Assembly: GCA_018873245.2 (NCBI GenBank)
Contig: JAEMBT020000008.1
Span: forward strand, 13,503,172-13,567,171
DNA: 64,000 nucleotides
From: Archegozetes longisetosus
Taxonomy: Eukaryota; Arthropoda; Arachnida; Sarcoptiformes; Trhypochthoniidae
Reading direction: 5' to 3'
The notes below the pieces were generated by a model. It was not told the origin of the DNA, made no database searches, and saw only the letters and a list, made by a program, of their open reading frames with translations. Each line of letters begins with the position of its first letter. Within the stretch, counting starts at the first letter, position 1. This document shows, piece after piece, positions 40,728 through 51,535 of the stretch. Position numbers and translations under genes: made by a program.

Positions 40728-41570
40728 TCAAATTACAAAATCAAATTAAACTCTTAAGTCTTGGGCGCAATTACTAAATCAAAACTAAATGGATGGACAC
40801 TATATTCAAAGCAATAGTATTGATAGCGCGATGTTTTCCCGTTAATTCAAATCAAAAAATCATTCGTTTAAAGTTTTGTTAAATCAGAGAAAATTCAAAA
40901 TTTAAGTCATTTTTAGATCTAAAGCTTCAAAGATGTAAAGTTCTGGCCACCAGAACTGATGTTTTCAGATTTGCAGCTCATCGGAGAAGAAAAGAAAATG
41001 ATTGAACATAAATTGGAGCACAACCTTCAGAATAGCCCAGTTCTGGTGCCTAAGATTCAAAGGCTTTGAGATCTGTTTCTTTTAGATAAACAAAAAAGAA
41101 GTAATTTTGTCACTAGTCTTGATAGTCGTGAGGGCCGAAAAGAGTTAAAAAGCAAGAGGAACATGATGTAAAGAGTTCGTAAAAGAAGTGATCCAGAAGA
41201 GTGTCAAACAAGAGTCCAAAAAGGCCAGATAGGAAAGAAAGAAAAGGTAGCAAAAGAAATCGAAGTTTAACCGGGAGAACAGGGGACGAAAATACTTAAG
41301 AAAGTTTATTTTTTGTTATTCTTGTTTTGCTTGTTTTTTGTGTTTATATCTGTTTCCTTAAATATTACTGAAACTTTCAAATCAGTTCAAATGAATAAAA
41401 GTATTACTGAGTATCAGTTAATCAAATTTTCTCTATTTAATCAAAATTAATGTATAAGATAATGTCTTTAAAATATATTTTATAGGAATAATTAGTAAAA
41501 TTATTGATTAAAATTCTGAAAACCTGTTGGTCTTTAGATTGGAAACTAAAAAGAGCTAGCTTTTAATACT
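40728..41570 (+). pseudogene. inverted segmental duplicate, copy B, with broken copy of the 13.4-kb ORF
   Basis: This collinear counterpart of copy A contains the ORF region (about 40900-41160) with several indels and in-frame stops. Recognisable remnants are the CCAGTTCTGGTG block and the following TCAAAGG block. The flanking non-coding parts are as well conserved as the ORF part, so selection on the protein is not obvious. It lies beside, and divergent from, the serpin-like remnant. Confidence 0.75.
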
Positions 41571-43742
41571 AATGATTGCTATAAAATACTAAATGTGACA
41601 GATAATTAGATTTGATGGATCTGAGACAAATTTTAAAACTTTTAATATTTCTCATAAAGAAAATAAAGCACAAATCTGGTATTTTTCTTAAAACATATTA
41701 ACTACTAAGAGATAGACACAATAATTTAAGCGGTAGATATGGAATATAAAAAATTATTTTCAACATTTCAAATATGTTATTAAAGTTTATATTTTTAGCA
41801 TTTTTTATAGCGAAAACTCCTGATTTGAGCTTGCGCTTTATTCTCTTTATCATACTTTTAAAGCTTTAAACTTCTCTCAGATACATCAAATCTAACAATC
41901 TGTCACATTTATAAACTTTTTTGGTTGAGTTCAATTATTTAAATAAAATTTTGAATAAGAAACAAACAAGTAAATAATACTTTTGGCTTATATTCAAAGT
42001 GAGTAAAAGTTTTGAGTCGTTCAATAAAATTGACTCTCTTATCTTACTCTTATTTTAATAAAGAAATTGAAACTGATCAATAGTTAAGTTCTATTATTTG
42101 TACATTAAACATATTTTCAATCCGTAGTTTTAAGCCCTATTCACTAAGACAGTTCTTCAAAAGTTCTATTCAATTGCTTTGATTTACTTGTCGTTTTAGG
42201 TACACAGAAGCTACGTACTTAAACTTACTTTTTCATGCCTAGTGCGCTATACGCGCTATTCCCCTAAACTAACCTAGCTATTTCAACCTACTATCAAATC
42301 TTTTGTAAAGAACCTTAATGTTAACTCCCAAACTATGGTTGATCAGTCAAAACTTCAACTTTATGGGCACATTTTAGTGTAACCTCCTAAGTGTTGTCAG
42401 AGATGTACCATAACGGGCAGACCATAAAGCGTTAACGTTATGGTTCTTACAAAAAAAATTCGATAGTACATAGTGGTATTAGACTTAATCTAGTTAAGTT
42501 ATTTAAATCCAGTTAGGAGATGGCGCGCGTAGCACGATAGGTATGGAAGGCAAGTTTGAGTGCTCCACATAACTCCTGTGCACCTAAGATGACGTGCGAA
42601 TCAAGGGAAGTATAGCACGAACATTTACCGCAGTCCTTATTTTTTTCTACACTAGCCTTCAAGGGTTTTAGATAAGTACAAATCTAAAAGTTAGGTTCAA
42701 TGTATTTAACTTTGCTTTGTTTCTGAAATAATTCTTGATTGTTGCGCCAACTGAGATTTGGCTGCGTTTTTAAAGAGGTTGTTAGTCATATGTTGTTTCA
42801 ATCATTTTTTTATACTTTGACCACACTTACCAATACTTCTTAAAATGAGACCATAACAAAATGCGATTAAAATAATTATTGAATATTCTCTCTGATCACA
42901 TTAAAATTTCCTAATTGTCTGAAAAGTTCCAATAAGCATTTTGAGTCATTAAGTGTTAAGAAGATAATTGAGGAACTTTTTATTAGGATTGAATGAAGTA
43001 AATAGTGATAGAGTTTGATCTAAATACGATGAGCTTTGGTCTTGATCTAGTCACTTTGGACCTTAGATCGAGCACGTGCCCACTTTATTTAATAGCGTGA
43101 AGGATAGGCATAAGACAACTTTGATGTTGTTCAATATAATAAATGCCAGGTCTTGTAAATGTAAAATCAATTACGCGGTCAACAATGAGAGCATTAAATA
43201 TTTAGACACTTAATTGACCGCAACTTTTTGTAAAACCATTAAAACTTCAGACTTGTCAATAGATTTAATTTTAATGCACATTAGGTTACAAAAGGAGTAA
43301 AAAAATAAATCCAAATTATACATAATATGCACTTAAAACTATTAGTAACTTAACTATTATTCACACTTGACTTCATGTCACTCGGAAGTAAAACTTATCT
43401 TACAAACAATTAGATTTCGAGCATAAAGTCTTCAATTATTAAATAAAAAAGCAAAATATTAATCGATAAGTTTGCCCAAGTGAAATTTAATAAGCTGTTC
43501 ACAAGACAGATATTGATAAGCATAACAGAAATTTGACAACAAATTCAATTTGACATAAGTACAGAAAGAGAGTTAATGAATAAGATTAGCGCCTAAACAA
43601 TTATGAGCATTAATCGAAAACGATTTCTACACAAATTTTGACACTAAGACTAAGCGCAACCCAAACAGAAAATTAATGAATTAAATAATGCAGTAATGGA
43701 TTGGCTAAACAAAAGGAATAAATTAAGAAGTGGTCAAAATTT
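41571..43742. other. intergenic region
   Basis: AT-rich, carrying the 42.2-42.6 kb foldback element. Apart from that element I see no coding potential or further repeats. Confidence 0.55.
42180..42610. repeat. long foldback (MITE-like) element
   Basis: This is an imperfect palindrome of about 430 bp. The left arm TTAGGTACACAG (42196-42207) pairs with CTGTGCACCTAA (42577-42588). Pairing continues inward through the CTTAAACTTAC, CATGCCTAGTGCG, TACGCGC and CCCCTAAACT blocks and their inverted counterparts, and near the centre through ACCATAACG/CGTTATGGT. The arms differ by many substitutions. It is GC-richer than its surroundings and has no ORF. Confidence 0.75.
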
Positions 43743-44165
43743 CTAACGTCCGTAACCATGACCCCCGCCGACTGGATAGTCAGCATACCATCCGAAAGCT
43801 CCGTATCCTCCAGAATAAGCTCCCATATCTAGCCATCCAGAATTATCGTGCCCTCCATGTCCATAACCAGTGGCCGCCGCCTGCAAGTCGGTCGCAGATG
43901 CAGCCAAATCATCGTTTCTCGCATTTATCAACCTCGGCCGAACTGCAACAACTCCCACAGGAGCTGTTTCATCATATTCATCATCGTCTGACACTTCCAT
44001 TGAACTGGTATGTGGAGACTTGATAACAACCTGGTATGGATGTGACTCTTCTCCATCCAATTCTTGATCTGTGATAAGAACTGCTTGGTTCAACTCTAAA
44101 GGCTTAGCATTTATGAAACTAGTCGTAATAAATAAGATATTACACAACAACACAATGGTCAACAT
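43743..44165 (-). CDS. secreted Gly/His/Tyr-rich small protein
   Basis: This single-exon ORF of 140 residues begins with a clear signal peptide (MLTIVLLCNILFITTSFINA), with cleavage likely near residue 20. A middle acidic segment (SDDDEYDE, about residues 58-65) follows. The last 45 residues are Gly/His/Tyr/Ala-rich (YGHGGH, YSGGYG, GGGHGYGR), as in many arthropod cuticle or eggshell proteins. There is no cysteine pattern or known domain. GC content and codon use are higher than in the flanks, which supports coding. It lies downstream of CTP synthase on the same strand, separated by 374 bp, and is transcribed separately. A structural extracellular role is inference from composition; a secreted peptide precursor is an alternative. 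Confidence 0.75.
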   Translation of the reverse strand: MLTIVLLCNILFITTSFINAKPLELNQAVLITDQELDGEESHPYQVVIKSPHTSSMEVSDDDEYDETAPVGVVAVRPRLINARNDDLAASATDLQAAATGYGHGGHDNSGWLDMGAYSGGYGAFGWYADYPVGGGHGYGR

Positions 44166-44539
44166 GTTTGATATTTTATTTAATACTATTTTACTTTAGA
44201 CTTTATGGCTTTGAGTAAACACAAATAATAAGTGAGACAACAAAATACACACTTTTATAATCTGTCAGGTATTGGATGAATGAATACAACAGATGTAAAA
44301 TCAATGAATCATTTGGGAAAGTATTATATATATGTTTGTAATACGTAAGTGAATCATTGTTATTGAGTGACCAAAACCTGCCAGTTTACACACCACTAGC
44401 CAAACAAAACAAGAAACAAATCAGAGAAATTAGACCAATGGTACGGAATAAGGGAAGAGATTGTCCTGATTATTAGTGCGAGAAATCTCAATCGAAATTA
44501 ATGTGATTGTCATTAGAAGAAGTGATATATTTTTAATTC
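44166..44539. other. intergenic spacer
   Basis: This AT-rich spacer lies between the small secreted-protein gene and the CTP synthase stop codon. It must hold the promoter of the former and the 3' end of the latter. I see no repeat or open frame worth naming. Confidence 0.6.
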
Positions 44540-46749
44540 TCAATTAGAAGGTGGTGATAGTGTGGCACTAGGTTTATGAAACTCTGTTTCTCCATTTGTT
44601 ATTATGAACTCTTCGTCAGAGGTGTCGTTATCGCTTCCGTGTCGGGGAGATAAACGGCAACCGCGCGATAGGTAAGATGATAATTTGCCACTCGAAGCCA
44701 ATAATAAGCCTAGATATGGGGGCGAAGGCTTCAATGGACGACTCAAGTACTCCGGATGGTATTGGACGCCAACAAAATATGGATGTGAAACCAGTTCCAT
44801 TATTTCCATTCTCTTACCAGTGTCATCGTGTCCTACAAATCTCATTCCTGCCTCATTAAAAGCTTCTACGAATTGTGGATTCACTTCATATCGGTGCCTA
44901 TGTCGTTCTTGGATTGACGACTTATTTCCATACAATGTTTTAATTATTGAATTAGAATCAGTGAAGAAAGTTTCACGTTTTCCTACTCTCATGGTTCCAC
45001 CTAAATCACCGGGATTATGTTCGGGCATATCAATCACCACAGGCTTGGTTGAGTCGGGAACCATTTCTGTAGAGTTGGCGTCACTCCAATCCAACACATT
45101 TCGAGCGAATTCAATTACAGCGCATTGAAGACCTAAACAAACACCAAGGAATGGTTTTTTGGTTTTTCGCGCCCATTCTATCGCTAGAATTTTGCCTTCA
45201 ATTCCACGAAAACCGAAGCCTCCGGGGACTAAAACACCACTAATTAGAGAAAAAGAGGTTACAAGGAATGAAAAGATTATTATAAATAAAGAGAATTGTG
45301 AAATGTCTTACTTAGATTTGCATAATGTCTGCCAGGCCTCGTGATACTTAACTGGATCAGTATTTTTGCTTTCATGTTCAAGATCTGCGGCTTCAATATA
45401 AGTGAGATTCAGTTTATGATGAATAGCGAGTGCCGCGTGTTGTAAAGCTTTTATTACAGATGCATAAGCATCTTCTAATTTAGTATATTTTCCCACTAAT
45501 GCTATATTGACTTCTTTAATCAAATTATCATATCTATCGGCTAAATTTTTCCATTTACACATCAGACTTTTTCCTGATGGATTTGGTAGAGAAAGATTGA
45601 GCCTTTGAACAAAATATTTAGCTAATCCTTGTTCTTCTAACGCTATTGGAACGCGATATATCGAAGAACTATCGTGAATACAAATCACTTGCTCTTCATC
45701 CACGTTACAAAAGTCTGATATTTTAGTTTTCGCTGCGTCTGTCATTGGGTTTTCACTGCGACATATGATCTATCAATAAAAAAATTAGTTAATCGTAATG
45801 TAAGAACTTTGTCAAAGTCCAAAACATAAAACATGGTTGCTCTCAAGTGACATTTCAGATCCTTTCAATCCTAAATATCTTCATTTTTTGTACTAATTAT
45901 TTCTCGAGTTATTGTTTGATAACAAATTGTAAGTAAACACATTCTACAGATTAAATAAAAACTGATTCGATCCCTCATCTCATTGAAACTAAATATCAAA
46001 GTTTTATTTACTCTAAACAAGTGGAAACTCACCAAATCAGGAGATAAGCCAAGACCTCTTAGTTCCCTAACACTGACTTGTGTTGGTTTAGTTTTGTGTT
46101 CACCAGTAGTTCTCGGTTGCGGTACGAGACTCACGTGAACGCAGCAAAAATTCTCTCTTCCAACTCGTCTCGCAAATTGTCGAAACGCTTCAACAAAAGG
46201 CATGCCTTCAATATCACCAATAGTTCCGCCTAATTCTATGACACAGACTTGTGGAATCCTCGGGTCATCAGGATACTTGGGACAAACATCAAGACCGTCA
46301 ACAGGAATGTGAGCCACTCTTTCGACCCAATGCTGAATAGCATTAGTTACGTGAGGAACTATTTGTACTGTTTTGCCCAAATATTCTCCGCGACGCTCTT
46401 TTTTGATGACATCCTGATAGATCTTTCCAGTTGTTATATTGTTATCTTTATGAAGAGTAATGTCTAGAAAACGTTCATAATTGCCTAAATCGAGATCTAC
46501 TTCCCCGCCATCGTCCAGCACAAAGACTTCACCTAATAATTGAAAATAATTGAAATAATGTCAAGTATTGAATGGATCAATACCATGTTCATAAGGAGAG
46601 AAAGTTCCAGCATCGATATTAATATAAGGATCGATTTTGATGGAAGTAACGCAAAGAGGAAATGTTTTAAGAAGAGTTCCAATACTGCTGGCGATGACGC
46701 CTTTGCCAATGCCACTAATTACTCCGCCAGTTACTAATATGTATTTCAT
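44540..46749 (-). CDS. CTPS: CTP synthase (glutamine-hydrolysing)
   Basis: This is the last enzyme of pyrimidine nucleotide synthesis: UTP + ATP + glutamine to CTP, in the cytosol. Four exons (46749-46584, 46532-46033, 45769-45312, 45239-44540) join in frame to 607 residues, close to the animal length of about 590. The start [17 protein letters not shown] is the canonical N-terminus. The amidoligase half has [20 protein letters not shown] and the [12 protein letters not shown] site. The glutamine amidotransferase half has PGGFGFRG, nucleophile Cys near residue 409 in LGVCLGLQ, and the His-Glu pair in QYHPE. Introns are 51, 263, 72 bp and regular GT-AG. The Ser/Asp-rich C-terminal tail is typical of animal CTPS. 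An upstream in-frame Met at 46857 is judged non-coding because the family starts at MKY. Confidence 0.97.
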
Positions 46750-47068
46750 TTTGGTGGTAGATTCCAATTGAGCGAATGGTTGTATTCTGGTTTTGTTTAA
46801 GTATCCACTTTTGTACTTTGAAAGTGTCCAATCAGAGAACGACTGATAAGAAGACAAAGCATGAGTTTCTCGCTTTCATACTTTCATTTGGCATTCAAGT
46901 TTATCTTTTAATCAGTATATCTCATTCTCCATCCGTTAGTGTCAAATTAAACATTGGGTCAAAGTACAGTCAATTATGCCATAATTACTATGTCTGAGTA
47001 AACTCGTGGCGGTATAAATTTGCCCACTCAAGCTTTCCATTTGAACTTACTTTTTTGAACAAATACGT

Positions 47069-47165
47069 TAACTCAATAGGCCTTTTACTATGGATTAAAA
47101 ATACTTTCTATATTGAATTGATTATAGAAAAATTTTTAATCCATAGTAAAAGGCCTGTTGAGTTA
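47069..47165. repeat. hairpin / miniature inverted-repeat element
   Basis: Two arms of about 43 nt (47069-47112 and 47123-47165) are inverted copies with only a few mismatches. Both contain AGGCCTTTTACTATGGATTA or its complement, around a loop of about 10 nt. The structure looks young and would fold into a long stem in RNA. Confidence 0.9.
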
Positions 47166-49557
47166 AAGCGTTTCTACAGGTTCACTTATACAGTATAATA
47201 GGCCACGAGCTTACGTCTGGACTAGCTATTAAATCATTGGCAAATGCACATAATTTAAGCAAAAATTAGATCAATAAATCTAAAACTATATTAAGCTGAG
47301 CTTTAGTGGTAAATCAGGTTGGGTTAACCTTAATAGGATCATATCATTGCTAATGTCAATATTTGTATAGTATATTGTATCCTATATTGAGGACTCACTT
47401 TTCTAATCAATCTAAGCATTTCACTCCTATTTAATACTTCAAGTTAATTCAATTGAAGTACAACCAATCGTCTTATTGTTTCAAATAGTTTTGTTCCTCT
47501 TATTTCAATTTATTATTTCAATTTATTATTTTAGTTTATTATTTCAATCTGTCATCCTGTAATTTTGATATCAAAATAGCTTTAATATTCAAATATCTGT
47601 TAATTTAATACTAATCTATATATAATCAAATTTAATGCTCAGCACTATTATAAGTATTAGATTATGAAAATTATCATCACTCAATATTTTATAAGCAGTT
47701 ATTTAATTATATTTCCTTTCAATTCACACTATTTAACATCATACCTAAATTTTTTTAACAATATATCAGCTGATTGTTCACTTCAACAAAAATCTGGTTC
47801 CACAACAATTGAGCGGACGATTACTAAGCGCTTAAAAATTGCGCGCAGACAATTCAGCTCTAGAAGCAACCTTTAGTCAGTTTTCGCATGGGAAGACGGA
47901 ACCAATTGTGGCAATTAGAGTAAGGTATCTCCATTAATAACGTTACACTCAAGAGGGTAGGGTTTGAAGGCTTGTGAACGTTATATTGTTTTACTCAGTT
48001 TTTTGCATAAAATATCACAATTAAATAATTATTAAGTTAAATTTATCGATTAATCTCACTAATACTTAAGTTCTTATAATAAAAGTAAACCACATTGTTG
48101 AAAAAATTCTATCTATAATCCAACATAATTAAACTCAATTTTATGAATGAGAAAATATTTTCTCAGAAAAATTTAACGAAAATTGTATTTAATTGTATTT
48201 TAACATTTGGCGCTCAGTTGTGTGACGCCAGAATCGACTGCTCCCAATTGTCACTTAATTGTCCGCTCCATTATTTGCGCTGAACCCACGTGCTATGCAC
48301 AAATCTATCTACAATTACAACTAAATTATACACTCTTAAAAAATGAAGCAATTTTTAGTAGATTTAGTAAAATGAAAGCTGTGAACAGATGCACCTACAA
48401 GGTTAAAATGTCTCCAACTCAAACAACGACACTCAATTCAGTCTAATTGAGACTATTGTTTGTTCAATAAGGCAAAAACTTACTAAATTAGTAATTATCA
48501 CAATTACAAGTTGAAAGTAGTATCAAAATAAGTTAAAAGTTGAATCATTTAAAATAAAAACTAGATTGAAATGAATTGTTTTACTAATTTTTAAGCATAA
48601 ATACACATTAAAATACTTACAATTTATTAAGTAATTTCAATTGGATAAGTATTAAACGCATTAAAAATCAACTACAACTTAGAGTAAAACAAATTTAATT
48701 AAAAACTAATTTTAAATGTGATATGAGAAAAAAAGAAGCATGTTCAGCATGTCAGATAAGCGATTGAGGTATTCCCGCGTGACGACATGTGATCATTATG
48801 TAATATCCCCTTGAAACCCTATGCATCAAAGTTCCAGATAATACATCATACATTTCTATTCTCTTGTTGTTAAGCGCAACTATATCCTAATATATACTCC
48901 AATTGTTGCTTGCAATTAACATAACAACTCAATCATTCATTTTCCAAGTATTAAATATTTAAAATGCAATTTTATTGAAGATTAAACTGAACGAAAATTA
49001 CGTATGCAATGCAAAGAGAAGAGGTATCGTGAAGCATAAACGCGAGCACAAATTGACCAAATTGTGTCACACTCAGAATTGCACGTATATAATGTCCGTA
49101 AAAAGTGATTCAAAGTTTTCTCATAAGCTATGATAGAGATAAAGATGTGCTTCAATTTAATGATCTCATTGAGACGTACTTTTTCTCTACACCACTTGCA
49201 ATAAGTCTCACAACTGAGAATTATTGCAAAATCGTTTACACGATACCTTTACTCTCTGATGCAATGAACTATGCGTCAGAGTTATCAATCTTACGGTAAA
49301 TGGTATTCAAGGAGACATTCAAAAACTACGTCATCCTATCAGCAGGCGAGGAGCTACGGAAGAAAGTAAACGAAGACGACAAAAGTCGACAATGTTGATG
49401 ACAGGAAGGGGAAGACGGAAAACGACATCGCCTTTAGATCATTTATTGGGGAACAAAAAATATTTCTAATACAATTTTTTCAATTTCGAGAGATTTTACT
49501 AATTTACAAAGAGGGAGTCGCAAAATTAGTGCCGACATCGCTTTTGAATATCTCCTA

Positions 49558-49778
49558 TGAGCATGCGTTCACTGGTATATGACTGTTAGATCATGTTTAC
49601 ATTGCTACATATGCTTAACTCCTAACATAACCTAACACAATTAACTTAACCTAAAGCAGTGATATTATCATTAATTCAGTTAAGTTAGGTTAGAGGTTTA
49701 ACGAATATCTGAGTGGCATGCTGAGGATGATATTATTGAAACGCATAACAATGACATACCAGTAGGCGCATGCTCTCA
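49558..49778. repeat. foldback (MITE-like) element
   Basis: The outer arms match inverted: GAGCATGCG..CACTGGTATATGAC at the left and GACATACCAGTAGGCGCATGCTC at the right. Inner arms also match: TTAACTCCTAACATAACCTAA and its inverse TTAGGTTAGAGGTTTAA. There is no coding capacity. Divergence between the arms indicates an older insertion. Confidence 0.7.
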
Positions 49779-50016
49779 TGCTTGAAACCAATCTAACTAT
49801 TGCATACTTGAAGTAAATATAGTGAAACTCCAGAAATAGATAAACATATGACTTAATTAACTGATATCAGTCTGACAGCTGACACTTTTCTTATCTTATA
49901 TCTATTTAAATGTCAACTAGTATTATATAACTTCACCTATCGTATGATCACCACTTAAATAACCCAATTTAAATGAATTGGAGATAAAATTTAAATGAGT
50001 TGAAGACAAAATTAAA

Positions 50017-51026
50017 ATGGATTCGAATAATTCTATGTTGAAGACAATTGAATCATTTGGTCCTCAACTGTTTGATATAAAGGGATCAATTTCTATATGG
50101 ACCACAATTATACAGAGTTTAGATCAAACATTGATTAACAATTTGACCACTATTACAGAAAAAATGAATTCATCAGAGAAATACGATTTCGCCAAACGTA
50201 TATTAAGTCTTGGTTTCGACCAAGTCATCAACGACTTCATTCAAAACAATACTCATGTCAACCAATCTCAATACTTAGAGACAAATCAAGATATTGTAAA
50301 TGGTAGCGAAGGCGAAGAGTCAGTTCAATTTGATGTCATTTTGAATTCAAGTGATGGTAGCTATGTTGAGGCCGAATCTGAAGTCTTCAGTCTCACATCA
50401 AACAAGTCTTACAAAACTGCTTTTAATTCAGTTCCTACCCAATCACAAGAAATCGATCAGAGATTAGAAGATCTGCATTCAAGTCAAACAGATACCGATC
50501 AAAGATTAGAAGATCTGAATCGAAGCCAAACAGACATTAGTTTATCGATTGTAACTGGAGATGATTTTGATAAAACGCCAAAAATACTCGGCAGCCCAAT
50601 GACAGTGTTAGTGAAAAAAACTCGCAATCACAACCGTCTGACGCTTGGAGTGAAGGCGTTGAGCCTTCGAGTAGTGGTTTCAGTGGTACTATTGTCTCAT
50701 TGTCTTCAATCACTTCTTTCTATTCCCAGGGAGCTCAAACCCTTTCGCCAACTTCTTCGCTCACTATCTCATCATCTTTTGGAATATCACCCAAGTCTTC
50801 ATCATTGAGTCCAAGAAGTCTACGAAAGTGTTCGCCTCCAAAGTCACCACAAAAAATAATCGAAGAGTACAAAATTCTAGTTCCTTATGAGTCATACTGT
50901 TCGGAAAAAGTTTATATAAATGATTGTAGTACTGATTCTAATGCTATTCTCTCCACAAATCTATTGGAAAATATCATCGAAGAGAATATAAAAAGTATCG
51001 AATGCACTGATTTGTCAGAAGATTGA
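50017..51026 (+). CDS. acidic Ser-rich protein of unknown function, apparent frameshift
   Basis: The first frame starts at ATG 50017 and encodes about 200 sensible residues to near 50617. After that, coding-like sequence is in the -1 frame (open from 50574) and continues to the stop at 51026, about 336 residues in total. The switch coincides with a run of seven A at about 50614-50620, so one A may be missing from the assembly; a real mutation or an unusual frameshift is also possible. The N-terminus is helical (residues 1-80), followed by an acidic Ser/Asn region. Then comes a tandem repeat of DQRLEDL..SQTD (about residues 148-176) and a Ser/Pro region (SPTSSL, SPKSSSLSPRS) with proline-directed sites. 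There is no signal peptide, membrane segment or known domain. It is convergent with the next gene (508 bp apart). Confidence 0.66.
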
Positions 51027-51535
51027 AAATGCTATTAATTAGACTTTTTCCTTGTCAGTACAATTAACGTTTGGTTTGTAAGAATCTCATAGTCTTTCAA
51101 TTGAGCTGTGTTACAAATATGTGAATATATGTAGAAATATTTATTAACATTTGTATAAAACATGTTAGATGTCGTATAATTTAATATATTTACATCAATT
51201 TGTTCTATTTCAAATTTTACGTTCATTGTAATTCTTAATTCAAAATGATTAGCCTTAAGTTGAACATTTTTTTAATTTTAATTTTCTTTGTTTTCTTGAT
51301 AAATGTTTTATTTCAAAATATAATTTATGTATTGAGATCGAAACGTGAATGTTTTTATTTTTTAAAAATACTGATAAAATTTGTACTTCAATAGCTATAA
51401 ATCGATCTTTAATAAGCATTTAAATGTATAAAAATGAATATTGAAAATTCAATTTGTTTAAAGACTATGTATTCAAATAGTATTAAGAATTAATAGTCTA
51501 TAAAGTTGACAAATTAATTATTAAGAATGGCATAT
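51027..51535. other. spacer between convergent genes
   Basis: This very AT-rich 3' spacer is shared by the 50.0-kb (+) and 51.5-kb (-) genes. It has AATAAA-like motifs on both strands and no other structure. Confidence 0.55.

Larger units (their letters stand above)
46750..50016. other. non-coding spacer with foldback elements
   Basis: This 3.3-kb spacer lies between the divergent CTP synthase and the 50.0-kb gene. It holds a near-perfect hairpin (47069-47165) and a larger foldback (49558-49778). There is also a GC-richer stretch around 47800-48270, where short similar blocks (GAGCGGACGATTA and, inverted, GAGCGGACAATTA) suggest another degenerate inverted-repeat element. Short open frames at 47664-47876, 48207-48446 and 49105-49299 show no family resemblance. 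Confidence 0.55.

Noticed and set aside
44685-45128. 147-codon plus-strand frame
   Set aside because: It is the antisense shadow of the CTP synthase glutaminase exon.
47664-48446. two short plus-strand open frames upstream of the 50.0-kb gene
   Set aside because: No recognisable features; the area looks like a degenerate inverted-repeat element.
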